A stretch of DNA of 64,000 nucleotides from CAVYVZ01 sp963772065 (GTDB lineage Bacteria; Acidobacteriota; Vicinamibacteria; Vicinamibacterales; UBA2999). The stretch's first letter is position 1. Every line of letters starts with the position of its first letter. Shown one piece after another: positions 1 through 9,086 of the stretch. The notes beneath the pieces were generated by a model. It ran no database searches, was not told where the DNA came from, and worked only from the letters and a program-made list of their open reading frames with translations. The translations under genes were made by a program, and so were the position numbers. The stretch spans positions 1,116,001 through 1,180,000 of the forward strand of contig CAVYVZ010000010.1 in the NCBI GenBank assembly GCA_963772065.1, written 5' to 3'.

Positions 1-426
1 GCAGAAAGGCGGCGACGTACTTCCACTCGCCGCGCCGCCGCTCGAACACGTTGAACGAGTAGTAGTCGGAATTCCGCATACTGCCATCGGCAGTGCGCCA
101 CGTCAGGTGGCCGTGACCACTCATCACGGCCACGTTTCCATAGGTACAGGATGGCGACAACGTTCGTACCGGCCCGACAGCAGCGTGTCCCCATCCTCTC
201 CGAGACGGTCGATCTCGTCCCGCTTCGTCCGCATGCTTCCTCTTGCGTTGGTGGCCACGTAGTCGTCGGCGTAGATGCGCTCCAGCGACTCCTTGTCCTT
301 GTCGATGAACGCGCGCACCACCTGCTGCTTCATCGCCGTGAGCGTCCGGCGCGTGGCCTCGTCGGCATCGGAGGGGGCGCCGAGCGTGCCGAGGGCAAGC
401 ACGAAGAACGCCTGCGCAAGCTGCAT
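1..426 (-). CDS. Secreted DUF4440/SnoaL-like (NTF2-fold) protein, partial and frameshifted
   Basis: The gene starts at 426 (ATG, GAGGTG ribosome site just upstream), and its C-terminus lies beyond the window edge. A signal peptide (MQLAQAFFVLALGTLGAPS) precedes a helix and the motif ERIYADDYVATNARG, typical of the first half of DUF4440 proteins. The frame breaks at about 150-165; the second half (CTYGNVAVMSGHGHLTWRT, then SDYYSFNVF) continues in another frame down to base 1. The family folds as a small cone-shaped ligand-binding or enzyme domain of unknown substrate. It is the last gene of the 3484-1 operon. The break looks like a one-base indel. Confidence 0.7.
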
Positions 427-472
427 GAATCACCTCGTGGAAACAGACCGGCGCTGGACGCCGAGGGTGGCG

Positions 473-1823
473 TCATGGCGTGCCTTCCAGCCGATGGCTG
501 AATGAGACGGCTAGGTAGTGAATCGAGCGGCCAGGTGTGGTGTTCCGGAGAAATGTCCCGGCCGCGAACCTCGAATACTGCGCGCTTACAGTGTGCTGCT
601 TGCGCCGCCACGTCAGAGCGACGGTCGGCACCGTCCCGACGTATCGCGCCTGACTCGCGGACGTCGACGGCAGCGGCAGCCCGGACACCAGGTAGACGGC
701 ATCCGCTGTCCGGTGACGCCAGTACACCGGCATGTCCAACGATGCCGTGACGTTGCGGCGAAGGCTGGCGCGAAGCGTTGGCGTGAGATCGATCAGGTTC
801 GTGGGCCCGAGCAGCCCCGCACTCCCCGAATAGGCAATCGCTGACGGAAACAGCGGATCGAACGAGTTGAGCACGGTGTCGTCGGCATGGCGATCTCCGC
901 TGCCGATGTCCGCTCGGAGGCCGGCGCGCGGTTTGAACGCGGTGGCCAACGTCACGCCGTTGTCGGACGAGAGCGCCCATGCGCGAATGGGGTCGCCGCG
1001 GAAGTGTCCAAACTGAACGATCACTTCATTGTTGAAGTCGAACCGTTCGGTCGCTTTCCACGACCGCGACCCGACGGTGTGGCGCGTGGCCCGGCCCGAT
1101 CCCGAAGCGACCACCGCGTGTCTCCGATCGAGGCCGAGGTAGTAGACGGACATGTTTGCGCCGCGCCAGACAGCGTGCGGCCCGATCGCGCCAGCCCCCC
1201 AGAACATGAGGTCGCGATCCGGACTGTCGTCGAAGACGCCCTGCTCCGCCCTGACGAGACGCAGCGCGCTCGCGTTGAGCGTCCAGCGGTTTCGGCGATA
1301 GGTCGCACGCAAGCCGTCGAAGCTGCGCCGGACATTCAGTCCTTCAGCGGCGGATAGCAACCGGCCGCTGCCAAAGGCGATCTCCTGCCGCCCGGTCCGA
1401 AGCGTCAGTTCCGAATCCTCACGGGCGGACAACCTGACGTCGACGAAGCCTTGATGCAGGTCGAGCCGGTCGAGGTCGGTTGGCCGGGCGCCGCCGGTCC
1501 GGCCATTCGCGAGGGCCGCCTGCAGCTGACCGAACAGGCGAATGCGTGCCGCGGCGCGAACGTCTGCTGAAAACAGGTACCGCTGGAGCACGTACCCATT
1601 CGGGATCTTCCGGTCCGACGCCGAAGGCCGGGTAGTCGAGCAGCTCGTACCGCGCGCGGGCTTCGCCCGTGAGGATGACCCGCTGCGCCGCCGCAGGGTC
1701 CGACTGCGCGGCGCACGTTCCAGCGCACGCGATCAGGATGCTCAACAGAAGCGAGAGGCGCGCGGCCGTGTCGGACGTCCGCGCGCAAAACCGTCCGAGA
1801 AATCTGCAGCGTGTGTGGCTCAT
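473..1823 (-). CDS. Alginate-export-type outer-membrane beta-barrel protein (one frameshift)
   Basis: About 449 residues. It starts at 1823, where ATGA overlaps the stop of the upstream gene. A Sec signal is visible (LSLLLSILIACAGTCAAQ), followed by the short conserved block YELLDYPAFGVGPEDPE, then a frame break near 1599 and the rest of the barrel (LQRYLFSADVR, TLRTGRQEIAFGSGRLL, DNGVTLATAFKP, AQYSRFAAGTFLR). This block order is that of the alginate_exp family of outer-membrane porins, in which substrate varies; alginate export itself cannot be inferred. One extra base in the run before GYVLQRY would explain the break. Confidence 0.75.
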
Positions 1824-2245
1824 CCCATTTTCCAGAGACGATATGCCGCCACGCCGGCGACGAGCGCGGCAGCCGTGGAAATGACGGCAGGTGCTGCAAA
1901 GAAGAGCCACCACGACAGCACGGCAAAACCGATGGTCGCTGCAAAGAGCGTCGAGACGAGCGGACGCGCGGCGAGAGGATGCCGCGCGGTCATGCCCGCC
2001 AGCTGCCAGACCAGGAGCGCCAGCGCAATCAGGTTGACGCTCAGGAACAGCGCGAACCCTCGATAGAACTGCCAGTGCGAGCGTTCCACGCCCATAATCG
2101 GGAACGTGTACTGCCGCATGGACTCGAACAGGGCTTCTTCGACTGCGCCGCGGCTCGGAAACCACAGCGCGCCATACGTGTGTCCTGCCGCGAATGCCGC
2201 GAGCAGGACGGCGAGAAGCTTCAGTAGCGTCTGTGGCTCGCGCAT
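1820..2245 (-). CDS. LIC_13387-like four-helix membrane protein
   Basis: 141 residues with four predicted transmembrane stretches (about 8-25, 62-82, 98-118, 121-138). The block HTYGALWFP near residue 22 and RSHWQFYRGFALFLS near residue 55 match the LIC_13387 family of small inner-membrane proteins, whose function is unknown. The stop overlaps the start of the porin gene (ATGA), suggesting translational coupling. The upstream VOC gene ends 12 bases before its start. Confidence 0.65.
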   Translation of the reverse strand: MREPQTLLKLLAVLLAAFAAGHTYGALWFPSRGAVEEALFESMRQYTFPIMGVERSHWQFYRGFALFLSVNLIALALLVWQLAGMTARHPLAARPLVSTLFAATIGFAVLSWWLFFAAPAVISTAAALVAGVAAYRLWKMG

Positions 2246-2257
2246 ACGCGGAACATG

Positions 2258-2717
2258 TCAGCGGCCAAAGAACTGGACGAGATTGCCCTCGACGTCCCTG
2301 ACCGAAAACGACCGCTGCCTCGCGGCCTCGGCCTGCATCAGGTCGTAGGCGATCGGCACGTCGCGAGCGCGCAGCTCGCGATACACGCGATCGATGTCCG
2401 ACACGACGAGTCCGATCTTGAAGATCCCGTGAGTGTGGACGGCATCGGCGCGGTTGGCGCGCGGAGCGGCGTCACGATGCTGAATCACTTCGATGAGCGT
2501 GCCATCACCTTCGAGGATCGCGAACTTGGCGACCTTGTTGGGCGCTTCGCCGCTGGTGACGACATGGAACCCCAGCTTCTCGACGTACCACCCGGCTGAC
2601 GGCGTCGACGTCAGCCGCTGAGAGCGCGAAGAAGGCGCCTTGCGCCGGTCCCGGAACCGTCCGCGCGCCCTGGGCCGCGAGCGCGACGCCGAGAACGAGA
2701 GCCATCGTCATGGTCAT
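2258..2717 (-). CDS. VOC-family (glyoxalase/bleomycin-resistance fold) protein with signal-like N-terminus (one frameshift)
   Basis: The start at 2717 overlaps the DJ-1 stop (ATGA). The N-terminus MTMTMALVLGVALAAQGA looks like an export signal. The VOC domain follows: SAADVDAVSRW, a frame break near 2593 in a G run, EKLGFHVVTSGEAPNKVAKF, FKIGLVVSDIDRVYRELRA, and the closing VRDVEGNLVQFF. VOC proteins are metal-binding lyases, dioxygenases or binding proteins; the substrate cannot be told. The break (GGGTGG where GGTGG would restore RWYVEKLGF) looks like an added base. Confidence 0.7.
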
Positions 2718-3484
2718 TCGCCCACGGCTCGCACCACCAGGTCCGCGGTGTCGGTGCCGGAGAAGTTCTGCTGGCCGGTAATGAGGTTGCCGTCGCGCAC
2801 CGCGAAGCCACGCCAGATGCCGCCCTGGACGTAGTTCGCGCCAAGGCGCTTCATCTCGTCCTCGATGCGCCAGGGCATGATGTGCGTGCCGCGGGGTAAC
2901 AGCTTCATCGACCACACCGCCTCGTCGGCATAGTCCTCTTCGACGTTCGCGAACCCGGTAACGGTCTTTCCTTTCACGAGCGCCTGACCCGAAGTCAAGG
3001 TCGCGTATCGCAGGATGGCCACGCCATGGCAGAGCGCACAGGCCACTTTGCCGGCCTCGTAGAACTCCACGAACTTCTTCTGCAATCCGATGGCGTGCTC
3101 GTAGGTGAACATGGGGCCCTGACCGCCGGCGACGACGATCGCGTCGAACAAAGACACGTTGATGTCCGCGGCCTTCCGCGTGCTCTCGGTCAGGCCGGCA
3201 AGCTTCGGCGTCGCGATGAACCCCATGCTGATCAAGTCGCCGGCGGAATACCCGCTCGGATCCCGCGGGTCGCTCATGGCGTCCGGCTCACACTTGCCGC
3301 CGTTCGGGCTGAACACTTCAATCTCGTACCCCGTCTCCTGAAAACGCAGGTACGGGTGCGCGAGCTCGCTCCACCAGAACCCGACCGGCCAGCCGGTCGT
3401 CGTCGACGTCGCGGGATTGGAGATGACGATGGCGACACGCTTCGGCGCCTTGCGGTTGACGACGTTCGGATCCTTGAGACTCAT
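2714..3484 (-). CDS. DJ-1/PfpI-family (Hsp31-like) glutamine amidotransferase-fold protein
   Basis: About 256 residues from MSLKDPNVV. This ATG was preferred over one 39 bases further upstream because AGGAG lies at good spacing before it. The nucleophile elbow ALCHGVAIL carries the reactive cysteine, and DAIVVAGGQGPMF is the companion loop. The inserted cap before it (WPVGFWWSELAHPYLRF) is typical of Hsp31-type glyoxalase III/chaperone members. It probably acts on reactive carbonyls or as a holdase, and heads an operon that also holds a VOC protein. No frame problem is seen. Confidence 0.85.
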   Translation of the reverse strand: MSLKDPNVVNRKAPKRVAIVISNPATSTTTGWPVGFWWSELAHPYLRFQETGYEIEVFSPNGGKCEPDAMSDPRDPSGYSAGDLISMGFIATPKLAGLTESTRKAADINVSLFDAIVVAGGQGPMFTYEHAIGLQKKFVEFYEAGKVACALCHGVAILRYATLTSGQALVKGKTVTGFANVEEDYADEAVWSMKLLPRGTHIMPWRIEDEMKRLGANYVQGGIWRGFAVRDGNLITGQQNFSGTDTADLVVRAVGE

Positions 3485-3606
3485 TCGTGCTCCTCGCTGA
3501 CGGCCACAGCATCCACGAATCACGCGTGGCAGAGATCACCCGATCGGGTGGGATCCCTTCTCTGTTTGCCGACGCAGCACGACTGGTATCGGCCTCGACC
3601 GTGCCG

Positions 3607-4044
3607 TTACCTTGTGACCGGATGGAGCGACGCGCCGCGTCGCGGAGGAGATGCGGCGACGGTGTTGCCCGAAAGGTGACGGGCAGATGGATGCATGACC
3701 TTCGAGAGTCTTCCGCCTTTCCCGAGACGCCCGTGAGCTGTGTCAGCGTCCGGTGGCTCCTCGCTCTCTTGTTCAAAGTGGAGGAACGAGGCTTCGTCGC
3801 ACCAATGCAATAGCTTGCGCATGGCGTGGACATGCGGTCCACGATTGCGAAAGGCACGCATCGACTCCAGATCGGTCCAGCAGGTGACGGTCCAGAAGCC
3901 TCGGATCCCTTCGCCGCCAACCCAGCCTCCGAAACAACCGGGCGCTCGTCGAACCTGTCGCATCGACGCAATCGTGTAGAGGAAAAACTGCGGGAAGAAA
4001 CGCAGCGATCGCAGATGCAGACGCGTTACCGATACGACAACCAT
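3607..4044 (-). CDS. DUF3291/antibiotic-monooxygenase-like ferredoxin-fold protein
   Basis: 145 residues starting MVVVSVTRLHLRSLRF. The region from residue 10 to 95 (APGCFGGWVGGEG, RGFWTVTCWTDLESMRAFRN, AMRKLLHWCDEASFLHFEQ) has the layout of DUF3291-type proteins related to antibiotic-biosynthesis monooxygenases: a small dimeric alpha/beta barrel with no clear catalytic residues. The last 45 residues are low-complexity and could come from a late frame error. It lies upstream of the DJ-1 operon in the same direction, 122 bases away. Confidence 0.55.
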   Translation of the reverse strand: MVVVSVTRLHLRSLRFFPQFFLYTIASMRQVRRAPGCFGGWVGGEGIRGFWTVTCWTDLESMRAFRNRGPHVHAMRKLLHWCDEASFLHFEQESEEPPDADTAHGRLGKGGRLSKVMHPSARHLSGNTVAASPPRRGASLHPVTR

Positions 4045-4121
4045 GGATAACAGGATACGAGAAGTGTCCCGGCGCGATACGAAACAGCTGGCGCCGGCAA
4101 AGAAAGCAGCGGGAGGCCTGC

Positions 4122-4214
4122 ATGCGGTTTCTCTTCACGGCGACGCTGCTGCTCTGGGTGACTGGTGCCCGCGGCGCGGCGGCGCAGGTCTGTCATGCGC
4201 TGCCTAAGAAGTAG
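4122..4214 (+). CDS. Short ORF that is essentially a signal peptide; possibly a gene remnant
   Basis: A 30-codon frame opens at 4122 after GGGAGG. It encodes a classic export signal (MRFLFTATLLLWVTG, cleavage after AAA) and only nine more residues (VCHALPKK) before a TAG. The next 117 bases hold no clear continuation before the hydrolase start at 4332. Either it is the stub of a deleted secreted-protein gene, the start of the hydrolase displaced by errors, or a true tiny secreted peptide. Confidence 0.3.
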   Translation: MRFLFTATLLLWVTGARGAAAQVCHALPKK

Positions 4215-4331
4215 GTCTCGCGCACTGTCGGAATTCTGAGACGACCTGTCCCAACACACGGACACGAGGAACCGAAGGATGTGGAGATCCTGAAGGCCAG
4301 GGACGGGAACAGCGCTTGCTCGGCGTCGAGT

Positions 4332-5397
4332 ATGCGAACGCTCCTCCTGGCTCTGTCTCTCACTGCGTTGTTGTCGTCTACACGTTCCTCCGAACGCGGA
4401 GGCCGCGGGCGTACCGGACGACAGTGACCTGTCGCCTCACCGGACGGGATTCGTTGACCACGACGGCATTCGCCTGCACTACTTGGATTGGGGTGGAGAG
4501 GGCGACGTCATCCTGCTCCTCGCGGGTCTTGGCAACACCGCGCACGTATTCGACGAATTTGCTCCACGGCTCACCAGCCATTTCCGCGTGATTGGAGTGA
4601 CCCGTCGCGGGTACGGCGAATCGGATCGACCAGCTTCGGGCTACGACACCGCCACGCTCTCTCGAGACATCCTGCGCCTTGTCGATGGGCTCGCGCTGAC
4701 GCGCGTCCATCTCGTCGTCCACTCGGTGGCCGGCGACGAGATGACCCGCTTCGCTGTCGACCATCCGGAACGCGTCGGGAGCCTCGTTTACCTCGACGCC
4801 GCGTACAATCGGACCGCCGTGCGAAAGATGTTGATGCTCGGGCTGCTGACAAATCCGCGTCCGCCCGCGCCACCCCGCCCTCGCGGCGACGATGTGCGAT
4901 CCATCGACGCGTTTTCGGCCTATCTGGAGCGCGTCCATGGTGCTCCGTGGCCGCAAGGAGAAATTCTGGCGACTCGTCGAGCATCGGGATCGCGCCGGCT
5001 CGCCAAGGATGCGGTTCCTCGCAGTACCACGCTACGCGTGATGCGTGGAACGGAAGCGCCTCCCTATCGTCGATTAACCAGACCGGCGCTTGCGGTTTAT
5101 GCGATTCAGAACAGCGTCGGTGATGCGTACCCGTGGATTGCGCACCAGGGCGTCCCGCGACGGCTGACTGAGAGTGCCTTGTGGCTGAAAGTCTCAGGCG
5201 CGCCGGCTCCGGCGCCGCTCAACGCGTGGAACTGGCTGCACGGCCGCTGGAGGCCATTTCAAACCGATCAGCGCCAGAAATTCGAAGCCGAGGCACCGGA
5301 CGGCCGCGTCGCCGAACTGGAGGCGCCGCACTTCTTGTTCCTCGCCAGACCCGAGGCCGTTGCCAGGTTGGTTCGAGAATTTCTGGACGGCGCGTGA
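4332..5397 (+). CDS. Secreted alpha/beta hydrolase (one frameshift)
   Basis: The start at 4332 gives a signal peptide (MRTLLLALSLTALLSST). The frame shifts near 4378 and continues as FVDHDGIRLHYLDWGG into an alpha/beta hydrolase of about 350 residues. The oxyanion region is LLAGLGNTAHVFDEFAP; GYGESDRP follows; the nucleophile position reads VVHSVAGDE, where Ser stands in H-S-V-A-G rather than the usual G-x-S-x-G; the C-terminal ELEAPHFLF supplies the catalytic His. The altered elbow is seen in some esterase-like members. Substrate unknown. Confidence 0.75.
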
Positions 5398-5410
5398 AAC
5401 ACGTCGCGGA

Positions 5411-5800
5411 TCAGCGCGGTGGCGAAAGGCGGCTATTAGGCCTCCGACTCGCCAGAGAGTAGACCACGAGGGCGAGCCGGTCCGGGTCGCTCAGGACGCC
5501 GCGCGCTCGCTCGTGAATCGGAGGTCGTACCCGTGCCTCTCTTCCACACACGTACGATCCGTCCCCAACGCGCGCCCGAAGATATCCAAGACTGGACAGT
5601 TCGTCATAGGCGGCCTGGACGGTCGTACGCGAGAGGCCGAGCTGTCGTGCCAACACGCGAGTTGCGGGCAGCACGGTGCCGGAACGGATGCGGCCCATGT
5701 CGATTTCCCAGGCCAGCGCTTCGACCACCTGGCGCCAGAGCGGGATCGAGCCGTGGAGGCACAGCGCCAGTTCGAGGGAGGTCTGCCGCGCGGTCTTCAT
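5411..5800 (-). CDS. GntR-family regulator consisting of the DNA-binding domain plus a short tail
   Basis: About 129 residues from MKTARQTSLELAL. The winged helix is clear: IPLWRQVVEALAWEI, SGTVLPATRVLARQLGLSRT, VQAAYDELSSLGYLRARVG and DGSYV. The start of the domain resembles MocR/PdxR regulators, but the aminotransferase-like domain is absent: the frame ends 14 bases past the hydrolase stop on the other strand. It could be a YtrA-type short GntR or a truncated MocR. It is divergent from the VOC gene at 5858 and may control it. Confidence 0.65.
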   Translation of the reverse strand: MKTARQTSLELALCLHGSIPLWRQVVEALAWEIDMGRIRSGTVLPATRVLARQLGLSRTTVQAAYDELSSLGYLRARVGDGSYVCGREARVRPPIHERARGVLSDPDRLALVVYSLASRRPNSRLSPPR

Positions 5801-5857
5801 AATGGCCCTTGCCGCGCCGGTCGGCACGGCCACACACTCGCAGGTCTGGAGGACGTC

Positions 5858-6226
5858 ATGCTCAAAGGCGGTGTCTTCACCGTGTACGTAAGCGACATGA
5901 AGCGCTCGATTCAGTTCTACACCGAAACGCTCGGAATGAAGCTGCTCGAGCGCTACGGCGACCACTGGGCCAGCGTGGATGGCGGACCCGGTCTGACGAT
6001 CGGATTGCATCCGGCCACGCCGGAGTTTCCCGCCGGCCGGCAGGGTTCGATGGCCATCGGGCTGTACTTGACGGAGCCGATTGAACGCGCCGTCGACACG
6101 TTGAAAGGGCGGGGGGTGAACTTCACCAGCCCGATCGTCGATGACAAGGCATTGTCCCTGGCGTCGTTTGCCGACCCCGACGGCAATCCAATGTACCTAG
6201 CCGAGATGAAACCGGCCTACCGCTGA
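5858..6226 (+). CDS. VOC-family protein
   Basis: 122 residues, start MLKGGVFTVYVSDM after GGAGGACGTC. The two beta-alpha-beta-beta-beta halves are visible: FTVYVSDMKRSIQFYTETLG, and IERAVDTLKGRGVNF with FADPDGNPMYLAEM at the end. The closing DPDGNPxxLxE is the usual metal-side strand of glyoxalase-like proteins. Single-domain, so probably a homodimer. Its neighbours are a divergent GntR regulator and, 12 bases downstream, a second VOC gene that has lost its middle. Confidence 0.85.
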   Translation: MLKGGVFTVYVSDMKRSIQFYTETLGMKLLERYGDHWASVDGGPGLTIGLHPATPEFPAGRQGSMAIGLYLTEPIERAVDTLKGRGVNFTSPIVDDKALSLASFADPDGNPMYLAEMKPAYR

Positions 6227-6238
6227 AGGAAAGCTCCA

Positions 6239-6417
6239 ATGATCGTTGGCGCCCATTCGATCATTTACAGCACGGCATCGCGTGTGGCCCAGTGCAGAAC
6301 CAAGGCTGGGGCCTGCTCACACAGGTGGCACTGCCGGGCGGCAGCCTCGGCGTCTATCAACCGCGGCACGCCCGACCCGAGGCGATGAGCATCGAGAAGG
6401 CGTCGAAGAACCCTTGA
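6239..6417 (+). pseudogene. VOC-family gene with a large internal deletion
   Basis: The ATG at 6239 opens the family N-terminus MIVGAHSIIYS. The sequence then jumps directly, out of frame, to the family C-terminus (HGIACGPVQNQGWGLLTQV, then LGVYQPRHARPEA) ending with TGA at 6417. From general knowledge of this VOC subfamily about 60-80 codons of the centre are missing, so the product cannot fold. The break lies near 6260 in TTTACAGCACGGC. This is true decay rather than a base-call error. Confidence 0.7.
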
Positions 6418-6432
6418 TACCCGCGCGACAGC

Positions 6433-7155
6433 TCAACGTGCGGCGAGCTCCGCCTCGAGAGGTGCCGCGTCGATCGGTCGGGAGAGCAGCGCCTCCGAGT
6501 TCATTCCACGGTGATCGAGGAGCTCAGCGACAGAAGATGGTATCGAAGGTCCAAACCCGATCGTGCGGGCTCGAGCGCTCGCGTCTTCGCCTTGAAGTCG
6601 TGCAGTGTGGCCTCGAAATCGAACGAACCCGCCTTGCCGACGTAGTCCGCGTAGCCTTCCCGCTGCCACGTCTCGAGCCGCGCGTAGGCGAGGCTGCCAA
6701 GGCGCCTCACCGTCATGATGTGCGCCACTTCGTGCGCGATGAAGTACAGTGAGCGTGCGCTCGCCGCCGGCTTCCATCCCTGATGGTCCGATCAGCCGAT
6801 CGCGTTCGATACGGGACGGACGCAGAAATATACTCCGGCTGAGGTACACGTCCGCAATCCCTCCGGCCCGGTGACTACGCGGCGCGAAGAACGCGAACAT
6901 CTCTGGCGTGTCACATAAGAACACGTGGTAGGTATCTGTTGATACGTAAAGCGGCGATACGCTGATGCGGCGATGTGCCGCCGCGGCGATGTCGGCGGCG
7001 TTGGCCGGCAGCGGGCTGGGTGCGTGGAGGACGACGTTACCGGCGCGCACGTGGTACGCGAACACGAATTGCGGGTTCACCAGAATCACGACGTACACCG
7101 CGACGGGTGCGAGAAGAACCCGGAACGCACTCTCGAGCCAGCGCATGCGGTTCAT
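6433..7155 (-). CDS. Membrane-anchored HExxH metallopeptidase-like protein (two frameshifts)
   Basis: The N-terminus MNRMRWLESAFRVLLAPVAV gives one membrane anchor. Around 6740-6770 the frame shifts, and the conserved segment YFIAHEVAHIMTVRRLG (zinc site HEVAH) followed by LETWQREGYADYVGKAG (with the downstream Glu expected of gluzincin-like peptidases) reads in the second frame. A further shift near 6520 returns to NSEALLSRPIDAA at the C-terminus. Overall it matches a family of small bacterial HExxH proteins of unknown substrate. Both breaks look like single-base indels. Confidence 0.6.
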   Translation of the reverse strand: MNRMRWLESAFRVLLAPVAVYVVILVNPQFVFAYHVRAGNVVLHAPSPLPANAADIAAAAHRRISVSPLYVSTDTYHVFLCDTPEMFAFFAPRSHRAGGIADVYLSRSIFLRPSRIERDRLIGPSGMEAGGERTLTVLHRARSGAHHDGEAPWQPRLRAARDVAAGRLRGLRRQGGFVRFRGHTARLQGEDASARARTIGFGPSIPSSVAELLDHRGMNSEALLSRPIDAAPLEAELAAR

Positions 7156-7197
7156 GACTTATCGTAACCGCGATTTTTGCGTGGGTTCCGCTGCACG

Positions 7198-8400
7198 TCA
7201 TCGAGATGACAACTCGAGCTGCAGCCGGACACCCGCGCGGAAGTAGTTGCCCTGCCGGCCGGCCTCTGGCGCCGACCGCGGTTCCGAGTACCGGTCGAAC
7301 CCGCTGTCGGCGACTACGCGCAGCCAATCATTGAGTACGCGAGACAGTCCCAGCGTCAGCCCTTGGTAACCGCGCGCGCGCACGTCGGTCGCACGCGGCC
7401 GCACGCTGTCGCGGCCGGTCGCGGCGCCCTCGTCATCGAACCGGAGAAGCTCATAGCGAAGGGCGACCTGCCACGGCCATCGGTCCGGGCGGCTCTGGGC
7501 TGACGCGTCCGGTGTTGAGGCCGGTGCGGCTCCAAATCGCCACGCAATCGACCCGCTCGCCCCCGTGCCCACGATTGCCGGGAGATCTTCGAGGTCCAGC
7601 CCCTGGCCGTTTCGCTCGTCCACGACTCGCACGGCGTCAGCCGCAAGACGCCACGGACCATGCGTGAGCTCCACATCGCCGCCGACGCGCGTGCGCCGGC
7701 CCTCGACGTAGAGGCGCTCGAAGAAGCGATACCCTGCAGAGGAGCGGCCGTCCAGACCGTTCGCGGCATCGGTCTCGACGGCGCTCGTACGGCCCTCGCT
7801 CAGGTATCCTCCGAACTCGAGCCCGCGGAACAGCTCCCACACCACGCGTCCGGCCGCGGTGGTGCCAGAGCGATCGCCCCTTCCATTGCCGTCGCCCGCG
7901 AACAGGCCAACCTCGTAGTCGAGCCGGCGTCCACGCCCCCGCAGCATCGCACCGATGTCGCGCCCGGCCGCCAGCTGCGATGCCAGAGCGGATCGCTCCA
8001 GAAGATCGAGGCGCCTCGCCGATGTCATGTACTCACGGCTGCCGGGGACCTTGAACTGCCCACTGCGGAAGCGCAGCTGCTTGCCAAGTCGTACGTCCAG
8101 GTAGGCATCCTTCACGAAGGTGCCGTCCTCGTCGAACGGGTCGACCGACAGCTCGAAGGAGAGCTGCCGCCAGCTGCCGTCCACACCGCCGCGCAGGCGA
8201 CGCACCTCTATCTCGTCGCGATTGAGGCGGCCCGTGCCTGGCCGCACGTCCCAATCGGGGAAGGTTCTGAAATCGAGTTGCATGAAGCCGGTCGGCCGCA
8301 CGCGGAAGTCGCGCTGTTGTCCCGCACCTTCCGACTCCTGTGCGTGTGCCGACGCGATGGCCGCCAGGCCGACAACGAAAGCCGCAATCCAGATCTTCAT
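7198..8400 (-). CDS. OprO/OprP-like phosphate-selective porin
   Basis: 400 residues. The start at 8400 is preceded by GAGGAGA, and the signal peptide ends at SAHAQ. It begins with the typical FRVRPTGFMQLDFRTFPD, EIEVRRLRGGVDG and YLDVRLGKQLRFRSGQFKVPG blocks of OprO/OprP barrels and ends in a C-terminal strand (FRAGVRLQLELSSR). It probably lets anions, perhaps phosphate or polyphosphate, cross the outer membrane. It is the last gene after cotH, VTC and DUF4956, a setting that fits a phosphate or polyphosphate role. Confidence 0.85.
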   Translation of the reverse strand: MKIWIAAFVVGLAAIASAHAQESEGAGQQRDFRVRPTGFMQLDFRTFPDWDVRPGTGRLNRDEIEVRRLRGGVDGSWRQLSFELSVDPFDEDGTFVKDAYLDVRLGKQLRFRSGQFKVPGSREYMTSARRLDLLERSALASQLAAGRDIGAMLRGRGRRLDYEVGLFAGDGNGRGDRSGTTAAGRVVWELFRGLEFGGYLSEGRTSAVETDAANGLDGRSSAGYRFFERLYVEGRRTRVGGDVELTHGPWRLAADAVRVVDERNGQGLDLEDLPAIVGTGASGSIAWRFGAAPASTPDASAQSRPDRWPWQVALRYELLRFDDEGAATGRDSVRPRATDVRARGYQGLTLGLSRVLNDWLRVVADSGFDRYSEPRSAPEAGRQGNYFRAGVRLQLELSSR

Positions 8401-8408
8401 CCGTCTCC

Positions 8409-9086
8409 TCACAGGTCCTGTGAATGGTCGTAGACGACCAGTTGCGCATCCTCGACGCCGGGAATACGCTCCACCGCGCGGACGAGCGCGATCCGATCGG
8501 CCGGGCGCTTGAGCACCACCTGATAGGCGTGCTCCTGCGCGCCCCCGTCTGCCTGCCGAACGCGAATCACGGCGAATCGATCGCACCGTATGCCGAGCTC
8601 GCGTGCGAGCGCTTCGTCGCCGCGCTCTTCTCCGACGGTCCGCAGACTGAGGATGGCGTCGAACGAGCCGCCGCGCCCGAACCACGGCCTCGATACCGCA
8701 CACAGACCTGCGACGAAGAGGGCCGTGCCGAAGATGGCGACGAAGAAGGCGTGCGCGCCGGCCGCGACGCCTGCACCGAGGGCGGCAAACGCGAAGATCA
8801 GGTCGCGAGGATCCTTCAGGTTGCTCCGGAAGCGCACCAGCGTGACCGCGCCGACGAGCCCGATTCCGCGCGCGATGTTGTCGCCGATGGACAGCACGAT
8901 GAGCGCCGAGAGAATTCCAGCCACGGCGAGCGACTGGGCAAACGTACGGCCGTACGGCATGCCGCCGTGGAGACGCGTGTAGAACCACGCGATCAGAAGC
9001 GACAAGGCGAACGAGACGCCGAGCGCCATCGCGGGCATGCTCCACGCGTGGAGCGCCGCCCAACCTCGCATCAACACATCGGCCAT
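8409..9086 (-). CDS. DUF4956 membrane protein
   Basis: 225 residues starting MADVLMRGWAALHAW, overlapping the end of the polyphosphate polymerase gene by 16 bases. Four transmembrane segments lie in the first 130 residues. The loop GLVGAVTLVRFRSNLKDPRD is the family hallmark, resembling MgtC-type loops, and is followed by a soluble C-terminal domain (RCDRFAVIRVRQADGG, VERIPGVEDAQLVVYDH). DUF4956 genes are regularly found beside VTC-domain and CotH genes. Function unknown, probably a membrane partner of polyphosphate synthesis. Confidence 0.85.
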   Translation of the reverse strand: MADVLMRGWAALHAWSMPAMALGVSFALSLLIAWFYTRLHGGMPYGRTFAQSLAVAGILSALIVLSIGDNIARGIGLVGAVTLVRFRSNLKDPRDLIFAFAALGAGVAAGAHAFFVAIFGTALFVAGLCAVSRPWFGRGGSFDAILSLRTVGEERGDEALARELGIRCDRFAVIRVRQADGGAQEHAYQVVLKRPADRIALVRAVERIPGVEDAQLVVYDHSQDL

